A DNA stretch of 26,246 nucleotides from JBOGWP01 sp050693875 (GCA_050693875.1 JBOGWP010000086.1:1-26246); one strand, 5' to 3'; shown: positions 1 through 6,927, counted from the stretch's first letter. Notes: a model not told the origin generated them from the letters alone. Program-made: numbers and translations.

Positions 1-54
1 CAACCGCCGGCCCTCCTCCTCGGTCAGGCGGCGGACCTTCACCAGTTCGCTCAT
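1..54 (-). mobile_element. IS630-type transposase, 5' fragment cut by window edge
   Basis: Only the first 18 codons lie in the window, from an ATG at 54 running leftwards off the edge. The peptide reads MSELVKVRRLTEEEGRRL, which resembles the N-terminus of IS630/Tc1-Mariner-type transposases common in actinobacteria (a basic VRRLT-x-EEG-x-x-L opening before the first helix-turn-helix). The resemblance is recalled, not searched. No good Shine-Dalgarno sequence is visible before the ATG. It follows rpsI by 68 bp on the same strand, where glmM is often found in related genomes. It could instead be an unrelated short regulator; I cannot see the catalytic DDE domain or an inverted repeat. Confidence 0.5.
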
Positions 55-122
55 GTCGAACAGGCTGCTACGCCGGGCTCCTCAGGTGGTGGATTTGCGG
101 GCGTTCCAGTGTGGTCAGGGCA

Positions 123-521
123 CTAGCGCTTGGAGTACTGCGGCGCCTTGCGGGCTTTCTTCAGCCCGTATTTGCGCCGCTCCTTGATGCGAGGGTCGCG
201 GGTGAGGAAGCCCTCACGCTTGAGCGTGGGGCGGAGGTCGGGGTCGAGTTCGACGAGGGCACGCGCAATTCCGTGCCGCAGGGCACCTGCCTGGCCCGTC
301 ACGCCGCCTCCCTCGATCCGGCACAGCACGTCGTAGGCCTTCTGGCGGTTGACGACGCGAAGCGGCTCGAGGATCACCATCCGCACCGCCAGATTCGGGA
401 AGTAGTCCTCGAGGCTCCGGGTCCCGTTGATGCGGAAGGCACCTTCGCCGGGCACGAGGCGCACGCGTGCCACCCCCTCCTTGCGGCGGCCCGTCGCCCG
501 GGAAAGCTCGGTTACGGCCAT
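123..521 (-). CDS. rpsI: 30S ribosomal protein S9
   Basis: A 132-residue S9, a normal length for the family. The N-terminal GRRKEGVARVRL segment (residues 11-22) and the basic tail ending KAPQYSKR are diagnostic; in the 30S subunit the terminal SKR tail reaches the P-site tRNA anticodon stem. The start is the ATG at 521, which overlaps the rplM TGA as ATGA, so the pair is probably translationally coupled. This is the last gene of the large minus-strand cluster. No convincing terminator follows it before the transposase fragment. Confidence 0.97.
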   Translation of the reverse strand: MAVTELSRATGRRKEGVARVRLVPGEGAFRINGTRSLEDYFPNLAVRMVILEPLRVVNRQKAYDVLCRIEGGGVTGQAGALRHGIARALVELDPDLRPTLKREGFLTRDPRIKERRKYGLKKARKAPQYSKR

Positions 522-979
522 CAGCGCGTCTGCTCCTTCGCACGGTTCTCGGGTCGGATCCACGGTTTGGGCTGCTGCGCCGCGTGCGGGTGGTCGGCGC
601 CCGCGTACACCTTCAGCTTCCCCAGCATCGAGCGGCCCAGCCGATTGTGCGGCAGCATCCCGCGCACGGCCTTCTCGATTGCCACCTCGGGACGCGTCGC
701 CATGATCCGCTCGTACGAGATCGCACGCAGGCCGCCCGGGTACCCCGAGTGCCGGTACCACATCTTCGAGCGGAGCTTGTCGCCGGTCAGCTTCGCCTTG
801 GCCGCGTTCACCACCACGACGTGATCGCCCGTGTCGAGGTGGGGCGTGAAGGTGGGCTTGTGCTTCCCACGCAGGATGGCGGCGGCCTCGGCGGCGACGC
901 GCCCGAGCACCTGGCCCTCCGCGTCGACGAGCCACCACTTGCGGCGGATCTCGGACGCTTTGACGGAATGGGTCTTCAC
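521..979 (-). CDS. rplM: 50S ribosomal protein L13
   Basis: A 152-residue L13, an early-assembling 23S rRNA-binding protein. The conserved core KWWLVDAEGQVLGRVA (residues 14-29), the block around HLDTGDHVVVVNA and the PHNRLGR motif are all present. I chose the GTG at 979 because an AGGA lies about 6 nt upstream and the protein then begins with the usual KTHS; an in-frame ATG at 1000 would overlap the end of truA and add seven residues. The gene begins 7 nt after the truA stop. The C-terminus is slightly longer than usual and polar. Confidence 0.96.
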   Translation of the reverse strand: MKTHSVKASEIRRKWWLVDAEGQVLGRVAAEAAAILRGKHKPTFTPHLDTGDHVVVVNAAKAKLTGDKLRSKMWYRHSGYPGGLRAISYERIMATRPEVAIEKAVRGMLPHNRLGRSMLGKLKVYAGADHPHAAQQPKPWIRPENRAKEQTR

Positions 980-986
980 GGCGTTC

Positions 987-1739
987 CTATTTAACCTCAT
1001 CGGCCGGATAGGCAACGGCGACGAGGAACAGCCCGTGCGGCGGAGCCACCGGGCCGGCCGACGCACGATCCCTGGAATGGAGGATTGTCTCGACCTCGTC
1101 CGGATCGATCCGCCCCTCGCCGACCCGGATGAGCGTGCCGACGATCGAGCGCACCATCTGCTGGATGAAGGCGTTCGCGGTCACCCGGATGACCACGAGA
1201 TGCTCGGCCTCCTCGATCTCGATCGAGGTCAGGCGACGCATCGGGCTTTGCCCCTGCTCCACGCGCCCAAAGGAGCTGAAGTCGTGCTCCCCGAGCAGGT
1301 GCGAGGCGGCCTTGCGCATCGCCTCCACGTCCAGGGTTCCGGGGTGATGCCACGTGGTGTGGCGGGAGAACGGGTCGTGGACCTCGCGCGTCAAGACCGC
1401 GTACTCGTAGGTTCTGGAGAGGGCCGAATGGCGCGCGTCGAAGTGGTCCGGTGCTTCCTGGAGCTCGGCCACGGCGATGGCCGGGCCGCACAATGCGTTC
1501 AGGCTGCGCGCCAACCCGGCGAGGTCGTCGACCGCCCGGTCGGTTTGGAACGACATCACCTGCCCGAGGGCGTGCACACCTGCATCCGTCCGTCCGGCCG
1601 CAACCGTCCGAACGTCCTGGCGGAGGACCCGAGAGAGCGCCTCCTCGATCGTCCCCTGGACGGTGCGCTCGTCCGGCTGGCGAGCCAGCCCGCGAAACGG
1701 AGCGCCGTCGTAGACGACGACCATCCGATAGGTGGGCAT
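987..1739 (-). CDS. truA: tRNA pseudouridine(38-40) synthase TruA
   Basis: A 250-residue TruA, which isomerises uridines 38-40 of tRNA anticodon arms to pseudouridine. The AGRTDAGVHA motif (residues 48-57) carries the catalytic aspartate, Asp52. The RTVQG block (25-29), the NAFIQQMVRSIVG helix and the GLFLVAV ending are family features. An oddity is that the usual Gly-Trp after the YDG motif reads Gly-Leu (residues 17-18). It starts at an ATG 6 nt after the rplQ stop. The rplQ-truA-rplM-rpsI order is typical of actinobacteria and ties a tRNA modification enzyme to ribosomal protein expression. Confidence 0.95.
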   Translation of the reverse strand: MPTYRMVVVYDGAPFRGLARQPDERTVQGTIEEALSRVLRQDVRTVAAGRTDAGVHALGQVMSFQTDRAVDDLAGLARSLNALCGPAIAVAELQEAPDHFDARHSALSRTYEYAVLTREVHDPFSRHTTWHHPGTLDVEAMRKAASHLLGEHDFSSFGRVEQGQSPMRRLTSIEIEEAEHLVVIRVTANAFIQQMVRSIVGTLIRVGEGRIDPDEVETILHSRDRASAGPVAPPHGLFLVAVAYPADEVK

Positions 1740-1745
1740 CGCGGG

Positions 1746-2300
1746 TCAGGGCGTCGACCCCTCGTCGTCCGACCCCTCCGGCATGGTCTCGGCGGGCTCG
1801 GGACTGCTCTCGGGCGTGGATTCGGGACGCTCCCGACCCCGGCGTCCCGACTCCTGCGCCTGGGCGGCCGCCTCGCGACGCCGGCGGCGGAGCAGACGTC
1901 CTCGTCCGCGTCCGGCGGCCGCTGGAGCCGAAGCGCCGACCGCCTCACCTTCGATGAGCTCGATCAGAGCCATGGGAGCCGCGTCTCCCTTCCGCGGCCC
2001 GAGCTTGAGGATCCGGGTGTAGCCACCGTTACGCTCGGCGTACCTGGGGGCAATCTCGGCAAAGAGCTTGTGCACGATCTCGCGATCCTCGATCACCGAC
2101 AGCGCCCGGCGCCGGTGGTGCACGGACCCACCCTTCCCGAGCGTGATCAGGCGCTCGGCCAGCGGGCGGAGCCGGCGGGCCTTGGTCTCCGTGGTGCGGA
2201 TCCGCTCGTCGCGAAAGAGCGCCGCGGCGAGCCCCGCGAGCATGAGTCGCTCATGGTCGGGGCCCGAGCCGAGTCGCCGGCCCTTGGCAGGCTTCGGCAC
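1746..2300 (-). CDS. rplQ: 50S ribosomal protein L17 with long disordered C-terminal tail
   Basis: A 184-residue L17. Residues 1-118 are the usual domain (RRLGSGPDHERLML near the start, TTETKARRLRPLAE, GGYTRILKLGPRKGDAAPMA). The remaining 65 or so residues form a low-complexity tail, first Ala/Gly/Arg-rich and then Glu/Ser/Pro-rich, where most L17 proteins stop near 120-130. Such tails are known in actinobacteria and are probably disordered. The start is the GTG at 2300, immediately after the rpoA TAG, so it likely depends on terminating ribosomes. L17 sits at the polypeptide exit side of the 50S subunit. Confidence 0.96.
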   Translation of the reverse strand: MPKPAKGRRLGSGPDHERLMLAGLAAALFRDERIRTTETKARRLRPLAERLITLGKGGSVHHRRRALSVIEDREIVHKLFAEIAPRYAERNGGYTRILKLGPRKGDAAPMALIELIEGEAVGASAPAAAGRGRGRLLRRRRREAAAQAQESGRRGRERPESTPESSPEPAETMPEGSDDEGSTP

Positions 2301-3284
2301 CTATGACCACTCTTTCTGCTTCAGCGAGAGCCCCAGCTCGGCAAGCTTCTGCTTGACCTCCTCGATGGACTTCTGGCCGAAGTTCCGGATGTCCAGCAAG
2401 TCCTCCTCGGTGCGCTCCACGAGCTGACCGACGGTGGTGATGCGCTCCCGCTTCAGGCAGTTGTACGAGCGGACCGAGAGGTCGAGATCCTCGATCGGCA
2501 TGGCGAGGTCGGTTCCGCGGGCACCCTCGCCCGCCTCCGGCCCGAGCTGGAGCCCGGGACCCTCGGCCAGCTCGGCGAAGAGCTGGAACAGCTCGGTGAG
2601 CGTGCGACCCGCCGCCGACAGAGCCTCCTTGGGGGTGAGGCTGCCGTCGGTCTCGAGCTCGAGGATCAGCCGGTCGTAGTCGGTCTTCTGCTCGACGCGG
2701 GTCGACTCGACGGAGTAGGTGACGCGTCGCACCGGCGAGAAGATCGAGTCGATCGGGATCACCCCGATCGCTGCACCGATCGGCTTGTTCTGCTCGGCCG
2801 GGACGTAGCCGCGGCCAAGCTCGACGGTCATCTCGACGTCGAGACGCCCCCGCTTGTTCAGCGTGCAGATGAGCTGCTCCGGGTTGAGGATCGTGATTCC
2901 GGCGGGGGTCTGGATGTCCGCCGCGGTCACTTCCTTCGGACCGGTTGCCTGGATCCGCACCGTTGCCGGCTCGTCGTTCTCGGAACGGATCACGAGCTCC
3001 TTCAGGTTCAGGATGATGTCGGTGACGTCCTCCTTCACCCCGGGAACCGTCGAGAACTCGTGCTGGATCCCCTCGATTCGGATCGTCGTGATGGCCGCGC
3101 CGGGAATCGAGGAGATCAGCGTCCGGCGCAGTGAGTTGCCCAGCGTGTAGCCGAAGCCCGGCTCGAGCGGCTCGATCGTGACCTTGGCTCGCCTCCCCGC
3201 GGCGTCACCGAGGCCCGGCTCATCGATCTCCTCGACGGAGATCTGCGGGCGCTTCACGATCAGCAGGCTGGATTCCATCTCCAT
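2301..3284 (-). CDS. rpoA: RNA polymerase alpha subunit
   Basis: A 327-residue alpha subunit. The N-terminal dimerisation domain (to about residue 230) contains LEPGFGYTLGNSLRRTL and the DV-rich segment VPGVKEDVTDIILNLK. The C-terminal domain has VRSYNCLKRERITTVGQL and the helix-hairpin-helix IRNFGQKSIEEVKQKL, the region that binds UP-element DNA and activators. The linker between them is Gly/Glu-rich. I chose the ATG at 3284; an in-frame GTG at 3296 lies only 1 nt from an AAGGAGG, too close to use it well. It follows rpsD after 86 bp and is stop-to-start with rplQ. Confidence 0.97.
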   Translation of the reverse strand: MEMESSLLIVKRPQISVEEIDEPGLGDAAGRRAKVTIEPLEPGFGYTLGNSLRRTLISSIPGAAITTIRIEGIQHEFSTVPGVKEDVTDIILNLKELVIRSENDEPATVRIQATGPKEVTAADIQTPAGITILNPEQLICTLNKRGRLDVEMTVELGRGYVPAEQNKPIGAAIGVIPIDSIFSPVRRVTYSVESTRVEQKTDYDRLILELETDGSLTPKEALSAAGRTLTELFQLFAELAEGPGLQLGPEAGEGARGTDLAMPIEDLDLSVRSYNCLKRERITTVGQLVERTEEDLLDIRNFGQKSIEEVKQKLAELGLSLKQKEWS

Positions 3285-3370
3285 GTTCTCTCGCACCCCT
3301 CCTTGGGTCGCCCCCCCTTGAGAGCGCCGCTCGTTTGGTTGTCCTCTCGGCCGCCCGGCCGCCGCCTCGC

Positions 3371-3997
3371 TTACTTGCTGTAGAGCTCGACGATCATCTG
3401 CTCCCGGACCGGCACGTCGATCAGGTCGCGACTCGGCTCCTGAAAAATGCTGATCCGTAGTTCGCCGGGCTCCAGATGCAGCCAGTGGGGGATCTGCCGG
3501 CCCGAGGCGTACGCGGCCGACTCCACGATCCGGCCAACCGACCGAGACCGCTGCCGCACCTCAACCACGTCGCCGGCCTTCACCCGGTACGAGGGAATGT
3601 CGACCTTCTTCCCGTTGACCTGGAAGTGGCCGTGCGAGACGAACTGGCGCGCCTGGTCGCGGCTCATCGCCAGCCCGCCCCGGTAGACCACGTTGTCCAG
3701 CCGGAGCTCGAGGATCTGGAGCAGGCGCGTGCCGGTGATGCCCTTGGCCTGCGTGGCCTCCTCGTAGTAGTGGCGGAACTGCCTCTCGAGCACACCGTAG
3801 ATCCGGCGCGCCTTCTGCTTCTCCCGGAGCTGCGTCAGGTACTCGCTCTCCTTCACCCGGCCCCGGCCGTGCTCGCCGGGCGGGTAGGGCCGACGCTCGA
3901 TGGCGCACTTGGGGCTCTCGCACCGGGTGCCTTTCAGGAAGAGTTTCATCCGCTCGCGCCGGCACAGCCGGCACACGGGGCCCGTGTAGCGCGCCAT
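3371..3997 (-). CDS. rpsD: 30S ribosomal protein S4, zinc-binding form
   Basis: A 208-residue S4, a primary 16S rRNA-binding protein that nucleates 30S assembly. The N-terminal region has four cysteines (Cys9, Cys12, Cys26, Cys31), the Zn-binding C+ form known from Thermus. The S4 RNA-binding domain follows (RLDNVVYRGGLAMSRDQARQ, then VSHGHFQVNGKKVDIPSY), and the end EQMIVELYSK is standard. The start is the ATG at 3997, sharing bases with the rpsK stop (TGATG). In enterobacteria S4 represses its operon; no comparable leader structure was identified here. Confidence 0.97.
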   Translation of the reverse strand: MARYTGPVCRLCRRERMKLFLKGTRCESPKCAIERRPYPPGEHGRGRVKESEYLTQLREKQKARRIYGVLERQFRHYYEEATQAKGITGTRLLQILELRLDNVVYRGGLAMSRDQARQFVSHGHFQVNGKKVDIPSYRVKAGDVVEVRQRSRSVGRIVESAAYASGRQIPHWLHLEPGELRISIFQEPSRDLIDVPVREQMIVELYSK

Positions 3998-4383
3998 CAG
4001 ACACGCCTCCGCTTGCGAGGCCGGCACCCGTTGTGCGGAACAGGGGTGACGTCCATGATCCCGAGGATCTCGAGACCCGAGGCCTGCAGCGACCGGATCG
4101 CGGTCTCACGGCCGGCTCCCGGTCCCTTGACGAACACGTCCACCCGGCGCACGCCGTGCTCCTGGGCCCGCCGGCTGGCCGCCTCGGCGGCAAGCTGTGC
4201 GGCGAAGGGGGTCGACTTGCGGGATCCCTTGAACCCGACGTTGCCGGCAGATGCCCAGGCCAAGGCGTTCCCCTCGAGGTCGGTAATCGTCACAACGGTG
4301 TTGTTGAACGTCGACTTGATATGGGCCTGCCCATGGACGATGTTCTTCTTTTCCTTGCGCTTCTGCTTCTTCGGCTTCGGCAT
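3997..4383 (-). CDS. rpsK: 30S ribosomal protein S11
   Basis: A 128-residue S11, a platform protein near the mRNA exit. The Lys-rich N-terminus, the block IKSTFNNTVVTITD, the GFKGSRKSTPFAAQ segment and the C-terminal DVTPVPHNGCRPRKRRRV are all diagnostic, and the length is typical. It starts at an ATG at 4383, 25 nt after rpsM, and its TGA overlaps the rpsD ATG by one base. Confidence 0.97.
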   Translation of the reverse strand: MPKPKKQKRKEKKNIVHGQAHIKSTFNNTVVTITDLEGNALAWASAGNVGFKGSRKSTPFAAQLAAEAASRRAQEHGVRRVDVFVKGPGAGRETAIRSLQASGLEILGIMDVTPVPHNGCRPRKRRRV

Positions 4384-4408
4384 GCTCTCCTCGTGACCGC
4401 GGCGCCGG

Positions 4409-4783
4409 CTACGTCTTCTTGCGCTTGACGCCCACCGTCTTCTTGGGCCCCTTGCGCGTTCTCGCGTTGGTGTGGGTCCTCTGGCCGTGGACCGGAAGGC
4501 CGCGGCGGTGGCGGATGCCCTGGTAGCAGTTGATCTCGATCTTGCGCTTGATGTTCTGGCTCTCCTCCCGGCGGAGGTCGCCCTCGACCTTGTAGGTGCG
4601 GTCGATCACGCCCCGAAGGCGGATGACCTCGTCCTCGGAGAGGTCGCGGACCCGGGTGTCAGCGCTCACCATCGCCTCTTTCACGATGCTGCCCGCCCGG
4701 GTAGGGCCGATGCCGTAGATGTACGTGAGCGCAACCTCGAGCCGCTTCTCGCGCGGCAGGTCGACGCCGGCGATGCGCGCCAT
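4409..4783 (-). CDS. rpsM: 30S ribosomal protein S13
   Basis: A 124-residue S13, a 30S head protein that contacts the 50S subunit and the P-site tRNA. It opens MARIAGVDLPREKRLEVALTY, continues with IYGIGPTRAG, and ends with the conserved GIRHRRGLPVHGQRTHTNARTRKG plus a basic tail. The ATG at 4783 comes directly after the rpmJ TAG with no spacer, so reinitiation or coupling is likely. Confidence 0.97.
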   Translation of the reverse strand: MARIAGVDLPREKRLEVALTYIYGIGPTRAGSIVKEAMVSADTRVRDLSEDEVIRLRGVIDRTYKVEGDLRREESQNIKRKIEINCYQGIRHRRGLPVHGQRTHTNARTRKGPKKTVGVKRKKT

Positions 4784-4897
4784 CTAACCCTGCCTCTGCT
4801 TGTGGCGGGGGTTCGGGCAGATCACCATCACGCGGCCGTGCCGGCGGACGATCTTGCACTTCTCGCACATCTTCTTGACGCTGGGTCGCACCTTCAC
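4784..4897 (-). CDS. rpmJ: 50S ribosomal protein L36, zinc-binding form
   Basis: A short gene of 37 codons plus stop. It begins at a GTG (4897) and reads MKVRPSVKKMCEKCKIV, then RRHGRVMVICPNPRHKQRQG. Cys11, Cys14, Cys27 and His32 form the Zn ribbon of the C+ L36 type. A GGGAGGG Shine-Dalgarno-like stretch lies upstream, overlapping the gap after infA. The TAG abuts the rpsM ATG. Identity, length and the infA-rpmJ-rpsM neighbourhood all agree with L36. Confidence 0.97.
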   Translation of the reverse strand: MKVRPSVKKMCEKCKIVRRHGRVMVICPNPRHKQRQG

Positions 4898-4911
4898 GCT
4901 CTGGCCCTCCC

Positions 4912-5145
4912 TTACCGGTACCGGAACACGATCCGACCTCGGGTGAGGTCGTACGGCGACAGCTCCACGAGCACGCGGTCACCGGGCAGGACGCGGATGT
5001 AGTTCATCCGCATCTTTCCCCCGATGTGAGCGAGCACCTTGTGGCCCCCTGGAATCTCCACTCGAAACATGGCGTTGGGAAGCGTCTCGATGACCGTCCC
5101 CTCAACCTCGATAACGTCTTCCTTCGGCGACTTGCTCTTCGCCAT
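4912..5145 (-). CDS. infA: Translation initiation factor IF-1
   Basis: A 77-residue IF-1, a single OB-fold (S1-like) protein that binds the 30S A site during initiation. Family features are EVEGTVIETLPNAMFRVE, HKVLAHIGGKMRMNYIRVLPGD and the end LSPYDLTRGRIVFRYR. It is a few residues longer at the N-terminus than the usual 72-73. The start is the ATG at 5145; longer in-frame extensions upstream are not conserved in style. It is the first gene after a 337-bp intergenic region with a promoter candidate, so it probably leads an infA-rpmJ-rpsM-rpsK-rpsD-rpoA-rplQ transcript. Confidence 0.97.
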   Translation of the reverse strand: MAKSKSPKEDVIEVEGTVIETLPNAMFRVEIPGGHKVLAHIGGKMRMNYIRVLPGDRVLVELSPYDLTRGRIVFRYR

Positions 5146-5226
5146 GCTCCCGACTCGCCTCCGTCGATGCTCGTCCCTGCGCGCTGCCCGCACGAAGGGG
5201 CCCGAGGTCGAGCGAGCCGTCCTGCG

Positions 5227-5240
5227 AGGGGAGCGCCCCT
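5227..5240 (-). other. Small stem-loop in infA leader
   Basis: On the minus strand AGGGG and CCCCT can pair as a 5-bp stem around a CGCT loop, within the presumed infA leader. It is short, and in such GC-rich sequence it could arise by chance. Confidence 0.35.
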
Positions 5241-5309
5241 GTTGCGTCCGGGGGCGGCCGGGCGACCGCCGTCCCTGAGGGCCCGCCGGGTCCCGCCGAC
5301 CAGGAAAAC

Positions 5310-5335
5310 GGCCCACTCCCGCCTGGGAGCAGGCC
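5310..5335 (-). terminator. U-tailed 11-bp stem-loop at start of infA leader
   Basis: On the minus strand GGCCTGCTCCC pairs with GGGAGTGGGCC around an AGGC tetraloop (nine Watson-Crick pairs and two G-U pairs), followed by GTTTTCC. This has the shape of an intrinsic terminator, but it begins within a few bases of the predicted transcription start. It could terminate read-through from map, attenuate the infA transcript, or be a 5'-terminal stabilising hairpin. The U-tract is short (four), so strength is uncertain. Confidence 0.5.
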
Positions 5336-5343
5336 AAACGAAG

Positions 5344-5372
5344 AATATACCAGTGGCTTGGTGCAGCGTCCA
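5344..5372 (-). promoter_or_regulatory. Promoter candidate for infA operon
   Basis: On the minus strand TGGACG (5372-5367) and TATATT (5349-5344) are separated by 17 bp, a good match to the housekeeping sigma consensus (4 of 6 and 5 of 6). The AT-rich TATATT stands out in a very GC-rich region. A start near 5335-5339 would give a leader of about 190 nt to infA. It would let the alpha-operon genes be transcribed independently of the upstream spc genes. Confidence 0.6.
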
Positions 5373-5373
5373 C

Positions 5374-5395
5374 AGTCGAGGGAGTTCCCCCGACT
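5374..5395 (-). other. Imperfect palindrome upstream of infA promoter
   Basis: On the minus strand the 22-base sequence from 5395 to 5374 can form a 9-bp stem (AGTCGGGGG against the TCCCTCGACT side, one G-U pair) with a four-base loop. It ends 1 bp before the -35 hexamer. There is no U-tract, so it is not a classical terminator. It might be a protein-binding site or a weak terminator for the transcript coming from map. Confidence 0.4.
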
Positions 5396-5482
5396 GCGCC
5401 GTCTTACGTGAACCTACGGGAACCTCGATACGTGGTGGCGGGACCCGGCAGCCTGCTGGGCGCAAGCGTCCGGGATGGCCGC

Positions 5483-6262
5483 CTATCGGCGGCCCTGCCG
5501 GGCCGGCTCCCGCTGCGCCTGCCGGGTGAGGATGTGCGGGCCCATGGGGGTCACGGCGACGGTGTGCTCGAAGTGGGCCGACAGGCTTCCGTCGGCAGTC
5601 ATCACGGTCCAGCCGTCATCGAGCGTGCGGGTCTTCCAGCCCCCTGCGTTCACCATCGGCTCGATCGCGAACACCATCCCCGCCTCGATCAGAGGCCCGC
5701 GCCCCGGGGGACCGAAGTTGGGAATCTGCGGGTCCTCGTGAAGCTGGCGGCCGATGCCGTGACCGACGAACTCTCGGACCACCGACAGCCCCGCCTCGGT
5801 CACCACCTCCTCCACTGCATGGGAGATGTCGCTCAGGTGATTGCCCGGACGGCACTGGTCGATCCCGGCGTACAGCGAGGCCTCGGTGAGCTCGAGGAGG
5901 CGCTGGGCCTCCGAGCCGATCTCGCCGACCGCGTAGGTATAGGCGCTATCCGCATGCCATCCGTCGAGGATCAGCCCCACATCCGCCGAGAGGACGTCGC
6001 CCTCCTTGAGCACCCGTTCGTCCGGGATGCCGTGAACGATCACCTCGTTCGGAGAGGCACAGATGCTGCCGGGGAAGCCCCGGTACCCGAGAAACGAGGG
6101 GACCCCCCTTCGTTCCCGGATCAGCTGCTCGGCCAGCTCGTCGAGCTCCGACGTCGACACGCCCGGCCGTACGGCCTCGCCGATCAGCCGGATAACCTCG
6201 GCGAGCGCCTGACCGGCCGCAAACATGCGCTCGATCTGCTTGGGAGTCTTCTTGATGATCAA
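5483..6262 (-). CDS. map: Methionine aminopeptidase, type I
   Basis: A 259-residue type I MetAP, the metalloenzyme that removes initiator methionine from new proteins. The expected residues are visible: His77 (substrate contact, NEVIVHGIP), and metal ligands Asp94, Asp105, His168 (EFVGHGIG), Glu201 (FAIEPM) and Glu232 (AHFEHT). The only suitable start is a TTG at 6262 that overlaps the adk TGA (TTGA), suggesting coupled and perhaps reduced translation. There is no SH3-like or zinc-finger N-terminal extension. The short C-terminal tail after LTRQAQ is basic. Confidence 0.96.
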   Translation of the reverse strand: MIIKKTPKQIERMFAAGQALAEVIRLIGEAVRPGVSTSELDELAEQLIRERRGVPSFLGYRGFPGSICASPNEVIVHGIPDERVLKEGDVLSADVGLILDGWHADSAYTYAVGEIGSEAQRLLELTEASLYAGIDQCRPGNHLSDISHAVEEVVTEAGLSVVREFVGHGIGRQLHEDPQIPNFGPPGRGPLIEAGMVFAIEPMVNAGGWKTRTLDDGWTVMTADGSLSAHFEHTVAVTPMGPHILTRQAQREPARQGRR

Positions 6263-6927
6263 CGTGCCAGCCCCGCACTCGCCTCGGGAGACACCGCCTC
6301 GACCAGGCGCTCGAACACCTCCTCCTCCCGGCCGATCGCGTCCACCTCGACCATGAGACCACGTCCGCCGTAGTAGTCCAGCAGCGGCTTCGTCTGTGCT
6401 CCGTACACCTCGAGGCGATGCAGGATGGTCTCCTCCCGGTCGTCCTCACGCTGGATCAGGGGAGTCCCATCGAAGTCGCAGATGCCGGGCACCTTCGGCG
6501 GGTTCGTCACGACGTGATAGACGGAATGGTCCTTGGGGCACACCCGCCGCCCCGAGAGCCGCTCGACGATCACCGGCCCCGTGACCATGAACCGGGCGAC
6601 CAGATCGAGCTCCTCCCCACGCTCGGCAAGGATCTTGTCCAGAACCTCTGCCTGCTCCAGGGTACGCGGGTACCCGTCGAGGAGGAACGCCTTCGCCACG
6701 TCGTCACGACCGAGGCGCTCCCGCACCAGCTCGTTGGTGACCTCGTCGGGAACCAGCTCCCCGCGCTCCACGTAGGAGCGGACGAGACGCCCGAGATCGG
6801 TCGCCGACGCGAGTGCCACACGGAACATGTCGCCGGTGGCGACGTGCGCGATGCCGAGGTGCCGAGCCAGCCGTGCCGCCTGCGTCCCTTTGCCGGCCCC
6901 GGGGGGTCCCAACAGCACGATCCTCAT
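6259..6927 (-). CDS. adk: Adenylate kinase, long form with LID metal-site variant
   Basis: A 222-residue adenylate kinase that interconverts ATP, AMP and ADP. The P-loop GPPGAGKGT is at residues 7-15, the AMP-binding ATGDMFR at 30-36, and the DGYPRT segment at 84-89. The LID domain runs from about 126 to 160 and carries Cys130, Cys150 and Asp153 in the places of the Bacillus zinc ligands, but position 133 is Asp followed by His134 rather than Cys. The ATG at 6927 gives the standard MRIVLLG opening. Its stop overlaps the map TTG start. The secY-adk-map order is standard. Confidence 0.96.
   Translation of the reverse strand: MRIVLLGPPGAGKGTQAARLARHLGIAHVATGDMFRVALASATDLGRLVRSYVERGELVPDEVTNELVRERLGRDDVAKAFLLDGYPRTLEQAEVLDKILAERGEELDLVARFMVTGPVIVERLSGRRVCPKDHSVYHVVTNPPKVPGICDFDGTPLIQREDDREETILHRLEVYGAQTKPLLDYYGGRGLMVEVDAIGREEEVFERLVEAVSPEASAGLAR

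Larger units (their letters stand above)
5146..5482. other. Intergenic region between infA and map (337 bp)
   Basis: This is the longest non-coding gap inside the ribosomal cluster. Read on the minus strand from map towards infA it holds a 22-base imperfect palindrome (5395-5374), a promoter candidate (5372-5344), an 11-bp stem-loop with a short U-tract (5335-5310), a smaller AGGGG/CCCCT stem-loop (5240-5227), and a GC-rich leader of about 190 nt. Reading frames through it show no recognisable protein. Confidence 0.8.

Noticed and set aside
831..2306. A 491-codon plus-strand open frame over rplM, truA and rplQ
   Set aside because: It is antisense to three clear genes and has low-complexity, unrecognisable product; a GC-rich shadow.
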